Of a DNA stretch of 64,000 nucleotides, positions 51,022 to 63,800 are shown piece after piece. Origin of the DNA: Loxodes magnus. Lineage: Eukaryota > Ciliophora > Karyorelictea > Loxodida > Loxodidae. The notes under the pieces are model-generated. The model was not told the DNA's origin, searched no databases, and worked only from the letters and a program-made list of their open reading frames with translations. The stretch's first letter is position 1; each line of letters starts with the position of its first letter. Where the stretch lies: assembly GCA_946699065.1 (NCBI GenBank), contig CAMPDV010000014.1, positions 744,001 to 808,000 on the forward strand, read 5' to 3'. A program made the translations under genes and the position numbers.

Positions 51022-52366
51022 CTATTTTCATATATCATTATAAATTTAATATGTTCTTATAGAATACCTAAAGATCTATATTTTTATAATACATTATTTC
51101 AATTTTAATACTTATTTTATTACAATTAAAAAATAGTTATAAAGGAAAAGTTAAAAACAATTGTTAAATTTATGAAAATTTTAGGATTGTAATTTAAAGA
51201 TTCTTGCTAGATAATTTTAATTAATATTATAATAAAAAATCTCTAAATTTCAAATATAATTCGATTTTTTTGTTCAAAAATACACAAAAATAATATTTGC
51301 TTATATTTTATCTATTTTTAGGTAATTTTTCACTTTTTAGAATTTAGCTAAAGCGAAATAAATTAGCCATTATATATAAAATTTTAAATAAATAATTTAC
51401 ATTTTTAATTTTAATTTATTGAGGCTATTATTTCTTCTATAGCGAACTACTAATTTAATATGATAAATCACTCACTTTTGCTATTATTTAGATTTTTATT
51501 TTTTATCTATCATATATAGTTAAAAATTGTTCTTATCTAAATAAATAAATATTTTTTTTAGTTAGAGGTACTTTATGATTGTGCTTACTTTAATGCATTT
51601 ACATTTTTTTCTTTATAAGCACAATTTAATTGAGAATATAAAATTTGTAGATAATCCTTAAATTATGTAGTCTTTTTGTTTTTCACTTCAAGCAAAATCT
51701 AACGTAAAGCCTTATTTATAATAATAGTTTTCCTTTAATTTAAAAAACTTAAATAAATTAACTTAAAGACCCTTTATTTTATGTTTGTTTATAAATTTAA
51801 TTATTATTTCTTAATTTAATTTAGCCTAAATTTTAATTAGGTGAAATTAAATATCTAACTTATATATCTTTACTAAATCCTTAACTAAATATTTTCATAT
51901 TTATAAATAAAGAAAATAATTAAATTTTTAAGAATAGACGCACATAGTTAAAAATATTTTGCAATTGAGAATGTTGCTATACAGTTTGGTAAATTAATAC
52001 ACAAAGCTAAGAAAAATAAACAAAGAAAAGAGCTGCTTACTATAAATTATTTGTGTGCAAAATTTAAAAGTTTTTGATTATGATATTGTTGTAGATTTAT
52101 AGTTACTATTATTTAATAAATTTAAATTATAAGTATTGCATGCTTTGAATAATTTACAGTATAGCAACAAATTATTTAAAATATAGTCAATTAAAGCAAA
52201 CTTTAATACTTTTACATTTTCTATTATCTACTATTAAAAATTGGTTGTTTGTAATTTTATTTATTTAGGTAAATAGATTTATAGCTCCTTTTTGCTTTCG
52301 TTTTTACAAATTTTTATCTTATTTAAGGAGACTTCTGAACTAAGCTCATAGTAACCTGAAACGAGC
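51022..52366. other. AT-rich, no gene seen
   Basis: No supportable gene. The last 100 bases carry an open, signal-peptide-like reading that leads into the acidic gene downstream. Confidence 0.35.
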
Positions 52367-52435
52367 TAGAAACTTGCAATTATCTTGCTTTTCTTGACTT
52401 TTATAGCTATTGTTCAATCCAAGACTTTCAGTGCT

Positions 52436-53326
52436 ATGCAAAGAAGTAGAGATAGTGAAGATTTTGATGAAGTTAGTTATGCATTAGATGATGAATTAGA
52501 GATTGATGAAGAAATTGAAGACAGTACTGAAGATGCCGAAGATGAATTGGAAGATTTATAAGACGATTCAGAAGATGAATAAGAAAAGGAATCAAATGAT
52601 TTAGAGGATGAAGGAGAAGATTCATAAGATGATATTAATGATGGAAGTAATGATAAATAGGATGAAGCCAAAGATTATTACGAGGAAGATAAGGATGATG
52701 AATAAAAGATTTAGAAGATTAAATTGATGATATAGGAGACGATGGTCCTAGTGATAATTAAGATGATTATGAAGATGAAAAAGAAGAAGCTGCAGATGAA
52801 GAGTAAGACGACTTAGATGATTAAGAAGATGAAGTTGAAGATACTTCAGATGAATAAGAAGATGAAAATGAAGAAAATAAGAACGATGCTGAAGATCTAT
52901 TATAAAGCAAATTAACAGACAAATGGAACTTCAAACTCAACTTCAAATTCAACTTCTGATTCTTATCTTATTTAGAAATCATTCTTAAAGAGAAAAATTC
53001 CCTACAGTTATTCAATCAATTCAACTAATAATACCTCAACATCAGATACTAATAGTTCTGACAGTACATTTTCATAAGATACTAGTATCTCTGAAACTTC
53101 ATAAGATACAAGCAGTACTAATAGTACGTCATATGACACTTCTTCAATTGATACAAACAGCACTTCTTAATCAGATAGCACTTCTTCTAATACAAGCACT
53201 ATTAATTCAGGAGGTTCAGAAAATAGCAAAAATACTGAAATGAGTAAGGGAAAGATATTCAGTCAATTGAGTGAAAAATCAAAACTATCTAGAAAAAGGA
53301 AAATTAAAAAGCTAGATAATCTTTGA
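52436..53326 (+). CDS. Acidic then Ser/Thr-rich, probably secreted low-complexity protein
   Basis: About 296 codons to TGA 53324. The first part is a near-continuous run of Asp/Glu codons (GAT, GAA); the second is Ser/Thr/Asn/Asp-rich with STSD- and SQDTS-like repeats, as in mucin-like or glycan-rich extracellular proteins; the end is basic (KSKLSRKRKIKKLDNL). The frame just upstream of ATG 52436 encodes KLAIILLFLTFIAIVQSKTFSA, a convincing signal peptide, but no ATG precedes it in that frame. Between about 52708 and 52915 the acidic pattern continues only in the frame one base back (codons starting at position 1 modulo 3 instead of 2), then returns. This is either two compensating indels or assembly error. 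Function unknown; a calcium-binding or matrix role would fit the composition. Confidence 0.6.
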
Positions 53327-53454
53327 AAAATAACTAAATTTTAATTTTGCTATTACTAAGCTAATAATCTTCTTTATTAATATTTAATAAAATAATTTTT
53401 TATACGATTTAACTTAAAAAAATAATTCTTAGATTAAAATTAAGTGCAAAACAA
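53327..53454. other. Short AT-rich spacer
   Basis: Spacer between the acidic gene and the inverted-repeat element; nothing else seen. Confidence 0.3.
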
Positions 53455-53698
53455 TAAAATGTTTACATCATAATAACAATAATTATAATGAAAACTTTCA
53501 AAACTTAAGTTCATAGAAATTTGTATAATTTATAGAAAAATTAGAATTCTACAAGATTTATGTAATGCCATACAATTTAATAACTAGCAGAAATAAAATA
53601 AAACTTATCTTAATTTTTAGTTATTTTAATTTAGATATAAGATTTTAAGTTTTGAAAGTTTTCATTATAATTATTGCTATTATAATGTAAATACTTTA
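53455..53698. mobile_element. MITE-like element, 54-bp inverted repeats
   Basis: Arms 53455-53508 and 53645-53698 are inverted copies with only a handful of mismatches across 54 bp; the inner 38 bp (around AATGAAAACTTTCAAAAC) differ at a single base. They flank 136 bp of AT-rich sequence with no coding capacity. Such a structure fits a small non-autonomous DNA transposon or a stable foldback. The ends start with TA-rich sequence, so a TA target duplication is possible but cannot be proven here. It lies 128 bp downstream of the acidic gene. Confidence 0.6.
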
Positions 53699-55596
53699 AA
53701 GAAGTTTAAAATTAATTAGTGAAGTCTTAAAATTGAATAATGCTAAGAAAAATTTTATTAATTATCTTTGAATTCTCACCTTTAAGAATGAAATAAACTA
53801 TTATTAAAATAATTTTAAATTTAGATTTTATGTAATTAAATAAGAAAATTATCTAAGCTCTATTAGCCTTAGTTAAATATAAAAATTTATAATATTTTTA
53901 AATAACTAAAAAATCATTAAAAAAGCTTTGATTATTATAATTACTACTTATAGCAAGATTCACCTCTAAAAATTAAAGTTTCATTTACATAATTTGTTTT
54001 ATTTGTTCCATTTAAGTAAATTATTAAAATAAATATAAAGCAAATATTATAATCTCTTAAATTTGCTAAGACTTAGATTATAAAAAACTCTTAAGCATTT
54101 AGTTTAATCTCTCTTTTCAATTTAGAATTATATAAAATATAATAATTATTTGATAGAGTAAAAGATATAAATAAAAGAAGCTTATTTAGATATAAGACTA
54201 AGGATTTATGATTTATTAAGAATATTTATTATTTAATAGTTTATTTATTTTTCTTTTATCATTTAATAGATATTTACATCCCTTTAGAAACACTTAATTC
54301 ATCATTTCACTCCTAATTGATTTTTTAAAATTTTCATCTTCAAAGAATAACTAAAATATTCTCCTTCTTGAATAAAATTAGGAACATTTAAACTTTTAAT
54401 ATAAAAAAGAATAAATAGAGAAGAATTTATAAGAGTAAAAGTATGAAGCTAAATTAAATATTTTATAACCATACAAATATTTTATTTATTGCTTCTTTAA
54501 ATAAACCTTATAACTATTATACCTATTTCTCACTATTTCAGCATTTCAAAGTTATTATTGCTGAACTCTGTTGTAGATATTATAATATTTTTAGATTATG
54601 ATAAATATTTATTTATTTTCTTGCTCTGGAAGAGAAAGTTATGCAACAAAAATTAAAATTATAAAATTTACTTTTTATATGAATAAAAAAATTTGATAGA
54701 GAAAGCATAAAGATCAAATTATCTACTTATAGTGGATTCTTAGATTATTAGCTTGTAGATAAATTTTCGTGCTTTTTTGGATACAAAGTGAAATTTTTTT
54801 AGTTTTACTCTTTTAATTAGCTTTTAAAATTTTATGTTTACTTTCACTAAATTTTTGTAAGTCTCATCAATAAGCAATCTATAAAGTTAAAAGTAAATAA
54901 AAGGTAAAATTAATTATAATTTAAGCTTTCTATTTTTAGATAGATAGCTTATATAATTAAAGCAATGCTTTTTGAAATATATGAATAGTCTATTATTTTT
55001 CTACTGTAAGAACAACTAAGCAAATGCACTTTTTTATAATAATAGACAATAAAAAGTCTACTAATGCTTAAAATAATAAATAAGTGGAAGTTGTTTTGTT
55101 TAGTAAGTGATTTATTATTAACCTTTATTTTAGCATTTTTAAGTTTTTGCTAACTCTTACTATATTATTATATAGCTAAAGGCTAATTAAAGCTTTATTA
55201 AATGCCTAATCAAATGTTTTAAGATCTAAATCCTTAAATTCTTAATTTTCATAAATATATCTTTTAAATAGAAAATGAAAGAATGTATATGAGAGTAAAA
55301 ATAAAAAATAAAGTTATAAATAAAAATTTAAATATGATTCTATTTTTACCATCATAGCATCAAAGTAAAGCCAAGCTAAATCAATAATAAATTATACAAA
55401 CTTGAGAATTATTAAATCTTCGTTTGCTTTAACTCTAAACTTAAATGAAAGGGTTAAAGTATTTATAAGAATTAAAATTTCTCTTACAAGGATTCCAAAT
55501 TTCAGCAATAATGATCCTTATTATTTATTGTTTGATGCCTTAAGATGACTTATCCTCTTAGTTTATTTTAAAATTAGAATTTAATAAATAGTTAAA
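53699..55596. other. AT-rich, no gene seen
   Basis: About 1.9 kb with no supportable coding or RNA feature. Confidence 0.35.
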
Positions 55597-55818
55597 ATGG
55601 CTTAACTAAATAAAAACATTTACAATTATAAACTAGGAAAAACTAAATAAGTCAAATACTTACCTGATATAAAGAATGAACATGTATACCATCAAACCAG
55701 TTTCATCTTTTTTATTCTACTACCATAATTCACTCTATAAAAGAGTGGTGAAGTTAGAAAAAAAGAATCAAATTATCTGAAGCAAAAATTAATTAAATAC
55801 TCCTTTAAGTACTCTTGA
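55597..55818 (+). CDS. Possible short ORF upstream of RING/B-box copy 2
   Basis: ATG 55597 opens MAQLNKNIYNYKLGKTKQVK followed by a hydrophobic stretch and a Lys-rich end at TGA 55816. It is in the same frame as the RING/B-box gene at 55993, and if the three intervening TGAs were Trp it would extend that protein by 132 residues. A 17-bp GT-AG stretch near 55690 (GTATACCATCAAACCAG) might instead be an intron. The first 35 residues look coding; the rest is unsure. Confidence 0.25.
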
Positions 55819-55992
55819 AAACAAAAAATAAAGAAACTTAAATAATTAAACAGAATTGGTGTAAACTTTGATGAATAATAATCTTCTAATATAATAAATT
55901 GAAATATAAATGGTTTTAAATAAATTATAAAGTGAATAATGATAATTAAATAAGCTTACAAGTATATCATAAATTTATTATTTTATAATTTA

Positions 55993-57279
55993 ATGGAAGG
56001 GGATATAGTTGAACTAGTTTGCCACAAACATTAACAAGAGAATTTTCTTTTTTGCCTCACTTGCTATCTAAAAAATAAAAATTTAGATCACCAAGCTTAT
56101 TTTTTATGTTCTCTCTGTTACTAAAACTAAGAACATGCCGAACATAGGGTTAAAAATTTCTAGCAATGCTATTTATAGTTATTTTCAAATATTAATTCAA
56201 TGAAGTAATACAATGCTTAGTAAAGGCTGAATATCGACAAATTGATAAAGATATATTAAAAGAATTTTATAAATCTAGAGATTTAGTTTAAGTTAAAGGC
56301 TAGCAAAGATATTTTTGATTTCAAATCCAAAATAGATTTAAGTATTCAAAATCTATTAAACTTATAGTAATCAACAGAGGCTTTGGAAAAAGTGGAAATA
56401 TTTCCCACTTTTAATTCTATTGAAAATCTGATTAATATTTTTAAAGAGTATAAGAGATTTGAAGAAGTATAGAGAAAAACATAATTTTTGCCTTAAGAAA
56501 ATAATATTATCTGCTAATTCGTGTCTTAGAACTAAAATTTGAAATAAGAATACGTTCCTTAAATAATGTAGTGAAAATTGAAGCAATAAAGATAAGTTTC
56601 AGATATATTGGAAGAGAAAAAGGTGGAATACTAGAAAAAATTAAAAGTTCTCCAAGATCAGCAAAAATAAAGAGAAGAGCTTTTGATAAATTAAATAAAT
56701 CAAAAAAGAAATTATTTTATATAGCAAGAAAGTGCACACTTGGAAATAGATTTAAGAGTATAGAACTAAAATAAAGTAATCTAAGAAAAGGATTAAAAGA
56801 TTTTAGAATTAAAAAGCAAATTAGAGATTCTTAACTTATAACATAATGAAAATAACAATTAACTAAAATAACAAGAAAAAGAAGAAAATGAAGAGATTTA
56901 AGATTTTAATGAGATGGGTCGGGCTTATATTGACACAATTATTTTAAAAGTAAAATAATACACTATAAAAATAGCAGTAAAATTCCTAATTTAAATAAGT
57001 GAATAGCCGAAAATTTGTGATTTTTGCAACATCTTGAAGGATTGCTAATAACTTACTTGTAACCATTACTTTTGTCGGCACTGTCTGTAAGTTGCTTACG
57101 AATAGCAATGGAACCAGCTAAGTTCCGAAAACAAAGAGTATATTTTATGATTTGTAAAAGAAAAATAAGACTTAGATGAAATCATTAAGTGAATTTGTCC
57201 TAAATGCTAATAAGTTGTACTAAAAAAGATATACTACAAAATAATTGGGATAAATAATAATTATGTGGAAAACAATTGA
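55993..57279 (+). CDS. B-box / coiled-coil / C-terminal RING protein, copy 2
   Basis: 428 residues from ATG 55993 to TGA 57277. The N-terminal B-box-type motif has ligands C10, H13, C21, C24, C39, C42, H48, H51. A long Gln/Lys/Glu-rich coiled coil follows (about 56.1-56.95 kb). The C-terminal C3HC4 RING is C-x2-C-x10-C-x-H-x2-C-x2-C-x37-C-x2-C, including CNHYFCRHC. All ligand spacings equal those in the gene at 46403-47632, and a shared IQNLLNLQ-then-E-A-LE block lies between the domains. The pair therefore arose by duplication and is kept by selection. E3 ubiquitin ligase activity is likely by family. ATG 55993 is chosen because the B-box begins at residue 10; a longer N-terminus is possible. 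Confidence 0.9.
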
Positions 57280-57600
57280 TGCAATTTAATATTTTTATTA
57301 TTCTTATCTAATTATATTTCACTTAAAGAATAAAAAAGATATTATATATCCTTTTATTAAAGCATACAAAATTTGCAAGTTTATTTATCAACAATTTTAA
57401 ATATTTTGGAGTGAAAATTATGAGATATATATTGTTGATTACCATTGAATTATAATTTTGCTCAATTAATTTTTAATTAATATTTTAAAATAAATAATTA
57501 TCTTATCTACAATTCTTTTATCAATATAATTAAATAGTTTTTATGGCTATCTTTATTAACTATTATTTATCTTCTATCTTTTCTTCTTTCTAGCTTATTA

Positions 57601-57880
57601 TATTTTTCATTATATTTATTTTTATCAATTAAGAACTTAAATATAATAGGAGGAAGATATGGACCTTTAAGTTAAATTAACTAAAATAAAAGTTAAATCA
57701 ATGAAATTACTTATAAGATTATCTTTAAAGCTTATGAAGTTTTGGATATAGATTAAATAGAAATTAATTAACTGTATACATTCTCAAATTTTATAAAGAA
57801 AAGCTTTTAAGAAAAATATTAAATATACCTTACATTTATATTATTTAGACTTATTAGTATTAAGTAAATATTAAATTTAT
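57601..57880 (+). pseudogene. Coding-like fragment, unknown
   Basis: One plus frame reads IIGGRYGPLSQINQNKSQ and then EITYKIIFKAYEVLDID for about 90 residues, with many G-initial codons, and then fades into AT-rich sequence. No clear start or stop accompanies it, so a gene remnant or isolated exon is the best guess. The AYEVLDID stretch vaguely suggests an EF-hand-like helix-loop, too short to call. Confidence 0.2.
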
Positions 57881-58271
57881 AAAAGTTCTTCTAGCATTAT
57901 TCTAAAATTTAAAGATTATTAGTATGATTGCTAAGATAGTTTGATATATCCTTGCATAGTACAATTTTTATATAAAATTCCTAATTGTTCTTTATTTTAA
58001 ATAGATAATATTGAAATACTTTAAGGACAAGGTTTGAATTTTACAGTTAAATTAATTATTATATGTTTTCTTATAATTTAAAAATCAACTTATTTAACAT
58101 CTTAGTGAATGGATTATTTATAATAAATGTTCTATTAATCTTTTGATTGAAGATCCTTTTTGAATTAGATAGCTAAAAAATTAATTTAATGATATTCTTG
58201 CATAAAAGTATTAAATCTAATTTTTAAACAAATTGTAATAATGCTAGACGAATACCCTTCGTTTATAGTTA

Positions 58272-58294
58272 TAAGTATTAAAACTTAATACTTA
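58272..58294. repeat. Hairpin, 9-bp arms
   Basis: TAAGTATTA and TAATACTTA pair around a 5-base loop. It follows a second small inverted repeat, ACGAA / TTCGT (about 58249-58263). In AT-rich sequence such small hairpins are partly expected by chance. Confidence 0.35.
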
Positions 58295-60806
58295 AATTAT
58301 AATTAAAGCCTTTCTATAAGGATTAAATCAAAATGATATACAGTTTATATCTTTCTATCGATTTATTTCTATAACTCTATATTTAATTATAATAATACAT
58401 CTATTGTTGTATTTAATTAAGGGAAACGTTATCATTAAATAGAAGAAGCTAAATTAATAAAGTATTTATCAATTTTTTATAAGGATATGAAATATAAATA
58501 TATAATAGAGGGGGTTTAGTATAGTAGCTAAAACTATGAAGCAAAAGAATCTAATATATTTATTTTATTACTAAGATAAGCTTTTAATAAAATTTCATAC
58601 TTACTTTATTATTAATTAAATAAAAGTTAATAGCCACTATTGCTCTAATATATATTAAAAAATCAAAATATAAGTAGAAAAAAATAGATATAAAGTGTAA
58701 ATTTGTATAAATATATATAAATATAATTTATTAGACATTTATTTATTTTTCATAGGGAGATAAATAATCTTACCTAATATATTATATTTAAATGCTATCT
58801 TCAGATATTTTCAAGCTTTCTTGCACATTTATTATTTATTAATCTAGATATGCTATATCTAATCAAAATTTAATGCTTAATATATTTTAGCTTTTTCAAT
58901 TTTTAGCTTAATATATCAATTTGACATAGTTGATATATAATATAAATTGAATATACCTATTTCATTTATTTCAATTAAAAATAAATATAATATCTATAAG
59001 ATTTATTACGCTAAGGTATGCTAATATAAGTCTTTTATAAATTATTTATATATAAACTTAAAATAATTACATACTTAATAATTTTCTATATATAGAGATA
59101 AATTAAGAATTTATAAGTATTTACTAATATTAGTTTTAATTATTATTTGGTTAGACTGAACTATTTTCATATCAAAAAGGTATAAAGTATTTTATTTATA
59201 AAATAAAATAACCTATTCAATGAAGTATTATAGAATTGGTGTAATCTAATATAGGAATTTATTTATGGTTAATTAAAAACTAACTTGCTAATATATAGAC
59301 AGTTAAGATAAATTTTTTAGAGATATAATGTATAGTAGAATAAAAAAAATTAAGGTTATAAAGATGAATTTATGTTTTAAATTATATATAGTGATTTTTA
59401 TTTAATATGCTCTTACTTTTTATTATATGCAATCTATTCTATTTAATATAAACATGATAAAAAATAGAAAAGTTATTTGAGTATAATGACTGTATAGTTT
59501 TAATTATTTAATAAGGGTAATTTATTCTAATCCTTTAATTTAAATACTTATTCTTTTCAGCTTTCATATCATTTTACTATTTTGCAGCCTTTAAATTCAA
59601 AATTTAAAATTTGAAAAGGAGAAGGAAATTCTTTAGTTTAATAAATAAAAATAGATGGCATAAGCAAGATTAAGTTAATAGAAATTATCAAAGTATTTTT
59701 GATTATTTAAAAGTAGATTTATTGAGAATAAATATATGAAGAATAATTTTTATGATATGTTTGATATTTTGCAATAAAAATATACTAAAATTAATTTAAT
59801 TAGATAAGCTTTTATCTTCTCTTTTCTTACAATTTCTGTACATTTCAATATATTAGACATTTAAATTTTTCATAATATTTACAAGATTCTTTTAATTAAA
59901 TTAATATTTCAACGAATCATATACAAAATAGAAATCTATTTAAAGATATGCTAATAATTTCTTAATGAGTGATCAATTTAGCCTTTAAGTATTGAAAAAA
60001 AATAAAAGAATGATTATAAATAGTTAGATTATATGATTTAGTTATTTAAACTGTTTTAAAAATAATTGTAAGTTTATTCAAATACTTTAATTATATAAAA
60101 AAACTTTTACCTAATACACTTTGTCCATCCTAATTTGTTAAAATCTTTTAGGTTAATTGACTTTCCAATAAAAAACTAAAATATATAAATTTAAAATATT
60201 TATATATCACAATTATTGTTTTAATAAATTTCTAATAAATCAATTTAAATTATATAAAATAAATAAACCTTTGTAACTAACTGAAAAATTAACTTTAAGG
60301 TTTATAATTCAAATTTAATAAAATTTGATTAAAAATTTTAATTTTTACTAAAATTTTGATTGCATTTAAAATAATATTTATTAATGATAAAAATTTAAAG
60401 AGTGTTTTAAGAATTTTATTAAAAATGATATTAGCATCATTTAAAATTAAATATTTCCGATTTGCTTAATTGAAATAAAAAAAATTAATTAATGGAATAG
60501 CTTTATCAAAATTTGTAGAATAACAATGTATAATCATTTTAAAATATTACAGTTTTTATAATTTTAAAACTAAATACCTTATTACTAAAAAGTTAAAAAA
60601 TTGATTTCACTTTTGACAAAATTAATTTAAAATTCATTATATATTTAAACCTTTTATACAATTGCTCTCTTTTTTAATGGAGAAAATGAACATTTATTTT
60701 ATTTGATATATTTTATTCTTTTAATGAAAAAATTAAATTATATAAAAATTTAATCTATTTATTTGCTAAAATCATAAATATAATTTAAAAAATTATTAAT
60801 TTTTAT

Positions 60807-60831
60807 AAAATGTATGTATTTCATACATTTT
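60807..60831. repeat. Hairpin, 10-bp arms
   Basis: AAAATGTATG and CATACATTTT flank a 5-base loop. It has no associated feature and may be fortuitous. Confidence 0.35.
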
Positions 60832-63800
60832 ACTATATATAAAAATCTAAATATATTCACTAAATATTTTTTCTTAAAACTTCATCAAAAAATGTACAAT
60901 TTTTATTAAAATTATGATAAATTTTATTGTTATTTTCATTCTTTTTGTTTTAATTCATAAATATACATTTAAGAGATAAATACTGAAATTATATTAAATA
61001 TAACTTAAAAATTTTAGATTTTATAATACTTTTCTGAGTGAAATAGTCCCTATATATTAAATTTTTATTTAACTAAGTAAATTATTCACATTTAACATGT
61101 CTAAAATTTAAAATATTTTAGAAAGAACTAAATTCTAATAAACTCAAATTTTCTATATAATTTCAAAATGAGAAAAAATGTTGATCTATAAATCTAAAAT
61201 ATTACTTAAATAGATTTATTTATTCACTTATATATAGACTTTTCATTACTTCATTAAATTTTATAATTTTAAGTAAAGCATAAATTTATTTAGTTTCTTT
61301 ATTTCTATAAATAAACATCTATTTTTAACTTTTCTAATATACTTAGGGATTTTTTAATTTTAAATAGAAAATTAGAGTATGAATATTATATAGATAAATA
61401 TAAACTATTTGCATCTATCTATTAAACTACTCTTTTCCTTAGTAATTTTAATTTAAAGCAAATAAAGATATATTATATCTTCATGAAATTATAATAAATA
61501 TATAAGGATTAATATATCCAAATGTATAATATGATAGGATTGTTCTTTAAATATTATTTAATTAAAACTATTTAACTTCTCAATTTAAGTAACATTATAA
61601 ATAAAAAGTTTATATTATATATTTTAAATTATTTTAAATATATAAATTAACAAAACTACTATCATTAAAAAATTATATATTTAGATAAACTTAAAAAGAA
61701 GTTTTAAATTCTAGTGTTTCAACTAAATTATATCTAAAGAAGCTAGAAAAATAAATATTTAAATAATTTATTTTAATTTAAGATTATAAAATAAAGCAAA
61801 ATCTTAAGAGACAATAAATAATTCTTTAATATATTTAAAAGAATAATTAATAATTTAATACTTTTATTAAATTATATAATTTAAATATTTTTTAATAAGA
61901 AAATTAAATATAATAACAATTTTATTTAAATAAAGGCATCTTTATATGCAACAAATTTAGAATAAAGAAGATATAAGTCAAATTAATAAATATTACAATA
62001 ATGGTTATAAAAAATAATGCTAGATTGCAAAGTTTGACAAAATTAATTTTTTTAAATATTTAATATTTAATTTGAAAGATAAATTTATTAAATTTTTATA
62101 TAATTTTCAGAAATTTATATTTAAATCGAGTTCTTGGCTATTTTAAAAATATTAATAAAAATATAAAAATAGAATTCATATTTATTAATAAATATTAACT
62201 TAATCTCTTTTATTGAAAAATTAAATTTCATTAAAAAAATATTTATTATAGCTATGCGTTTAAAATCTAAATAGAAATGATTTTTTAATTTAAATTTATT
62301 ATTTATTTTTCTAAAGTAATAAAATAATTTGCTAACAGAGGTTATAAAAACCTATTTATAAATTTTTTAGATTATATAATTTAATAAAATAAGTTAAAAA
62401 TTTAATTTCATTTATAATACTTGTGAATATACTTAATAAAAAAATCCACATAAATAAAAAACAAATATTAGTAATTGCTAGACTGCAAAATATAGATAAT
62501 TTAACCGAAAAAATTATAAAAAAAAATTAAAGCTCTAAAGTAAGTTTATTGTATTTATTATCTTTAGACTAAAAATATTTAAATTATTATTTTTTAATCG
62601 AATATTTAATTTTAGAGGTAGAAAGTCCCTGGAAAATATTTTTTATTTAGTGAACTTTAAAATAGGCATTCATTTTAATTTAAATATAAAATTATACATA
62701 ACTTTATCTAAATTTGAAATTATACTTAATTTTAATTTTAAATATTTAAATTTTCACATTTATTTTAGATAATAAGGGAAATAAATTTAAATTAAAAATA
62801 TAAAAAATAAAATATTAAAATTGAGAATTATCTAATTTAGATAAAATATCAAATGAAATTTTTTAATTAATTTAATTTTTCTTTATATTAATTTAATTTA
62901 CTTAATATAAATGAATAAATTTTAAAATATGGGATTTAAAATACATGTTTGATAATTTTATTTAAATTATTTACACATTATTAAGAAATTTTAATGAAAG
63001 CTTTTTTATAATTAAAGAAACTTCGAAGTATTTATTTAAAAAATTTCAAATGTTTTATTTTGCTCAAATTCGGAATAAAAAATACTAGTAGATTTTAATT
63101 ATAGTAAAGGATGATATAAAACGATAAAGTAAATTAATGATTTTTATCTAAACTGATATTTAAATATATATTAAAAGCTTATATTTCTTTGTCACTTTCT
63201 TCTATCTAAATTTTTGGTGATTAAAGTATTTTGAATAAAATAAATTAATAGTAAAAAGTGTAAAGGTATAGCAATAAATTAGATGCATTAGATATAAAAC
63301 AAGTATGTAAATTAACAGTTAAAATTAATAAATAAAATTAATTATTAACAATGTATGCTTAGATATTAAGCCATTCTATTAAAATTTCTTTATAGTTCTC
63401 AGCTTAGATTCATATAATTTGTTTTTATTAATGAACTTACAAATTTATTTAATATGATATATAATTTTAATTATAATTCAAAGCAAAAAATACTTAATTC
63501 CCTATTTAATTAAGAATAAAATTTTAAGTTATTATTACGTCTATTTGAAAGGAGATTTTAATTTAATTAATTTCCTAGATGATTAATGCCTTATATAACT
63601 AATTTTAGATTTGAAAATCCAAAAATCTTAAACTTTCAGCCTTCAAAATTTCAGAATTAAGTGAATGAAGCAATTACTATATTTTAAAATTGCTAAGACT
63701 AGTCAGCTTTTAATTATTTTTCGAAAGTGTATAGATAAATAAAAATATTTTAAGTTTATAGCTCTGCTATATTAAAACTACCAATGCTTATATTATATCT

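Noticed and set aside
52477-52671. Ser-rich minus-strand ORF
   Set aside because: Antisense shadow of the GAT/GAA acidic repeat of the plus-strand gene (GAA and GAT read as TTC and ATC or TCA/TCT on the other strand).
56571-56774. 67-residue plus ORF
   Set aside because: Out-of-frame shadow of the coiled-coil region of RING/B-box copy 2.
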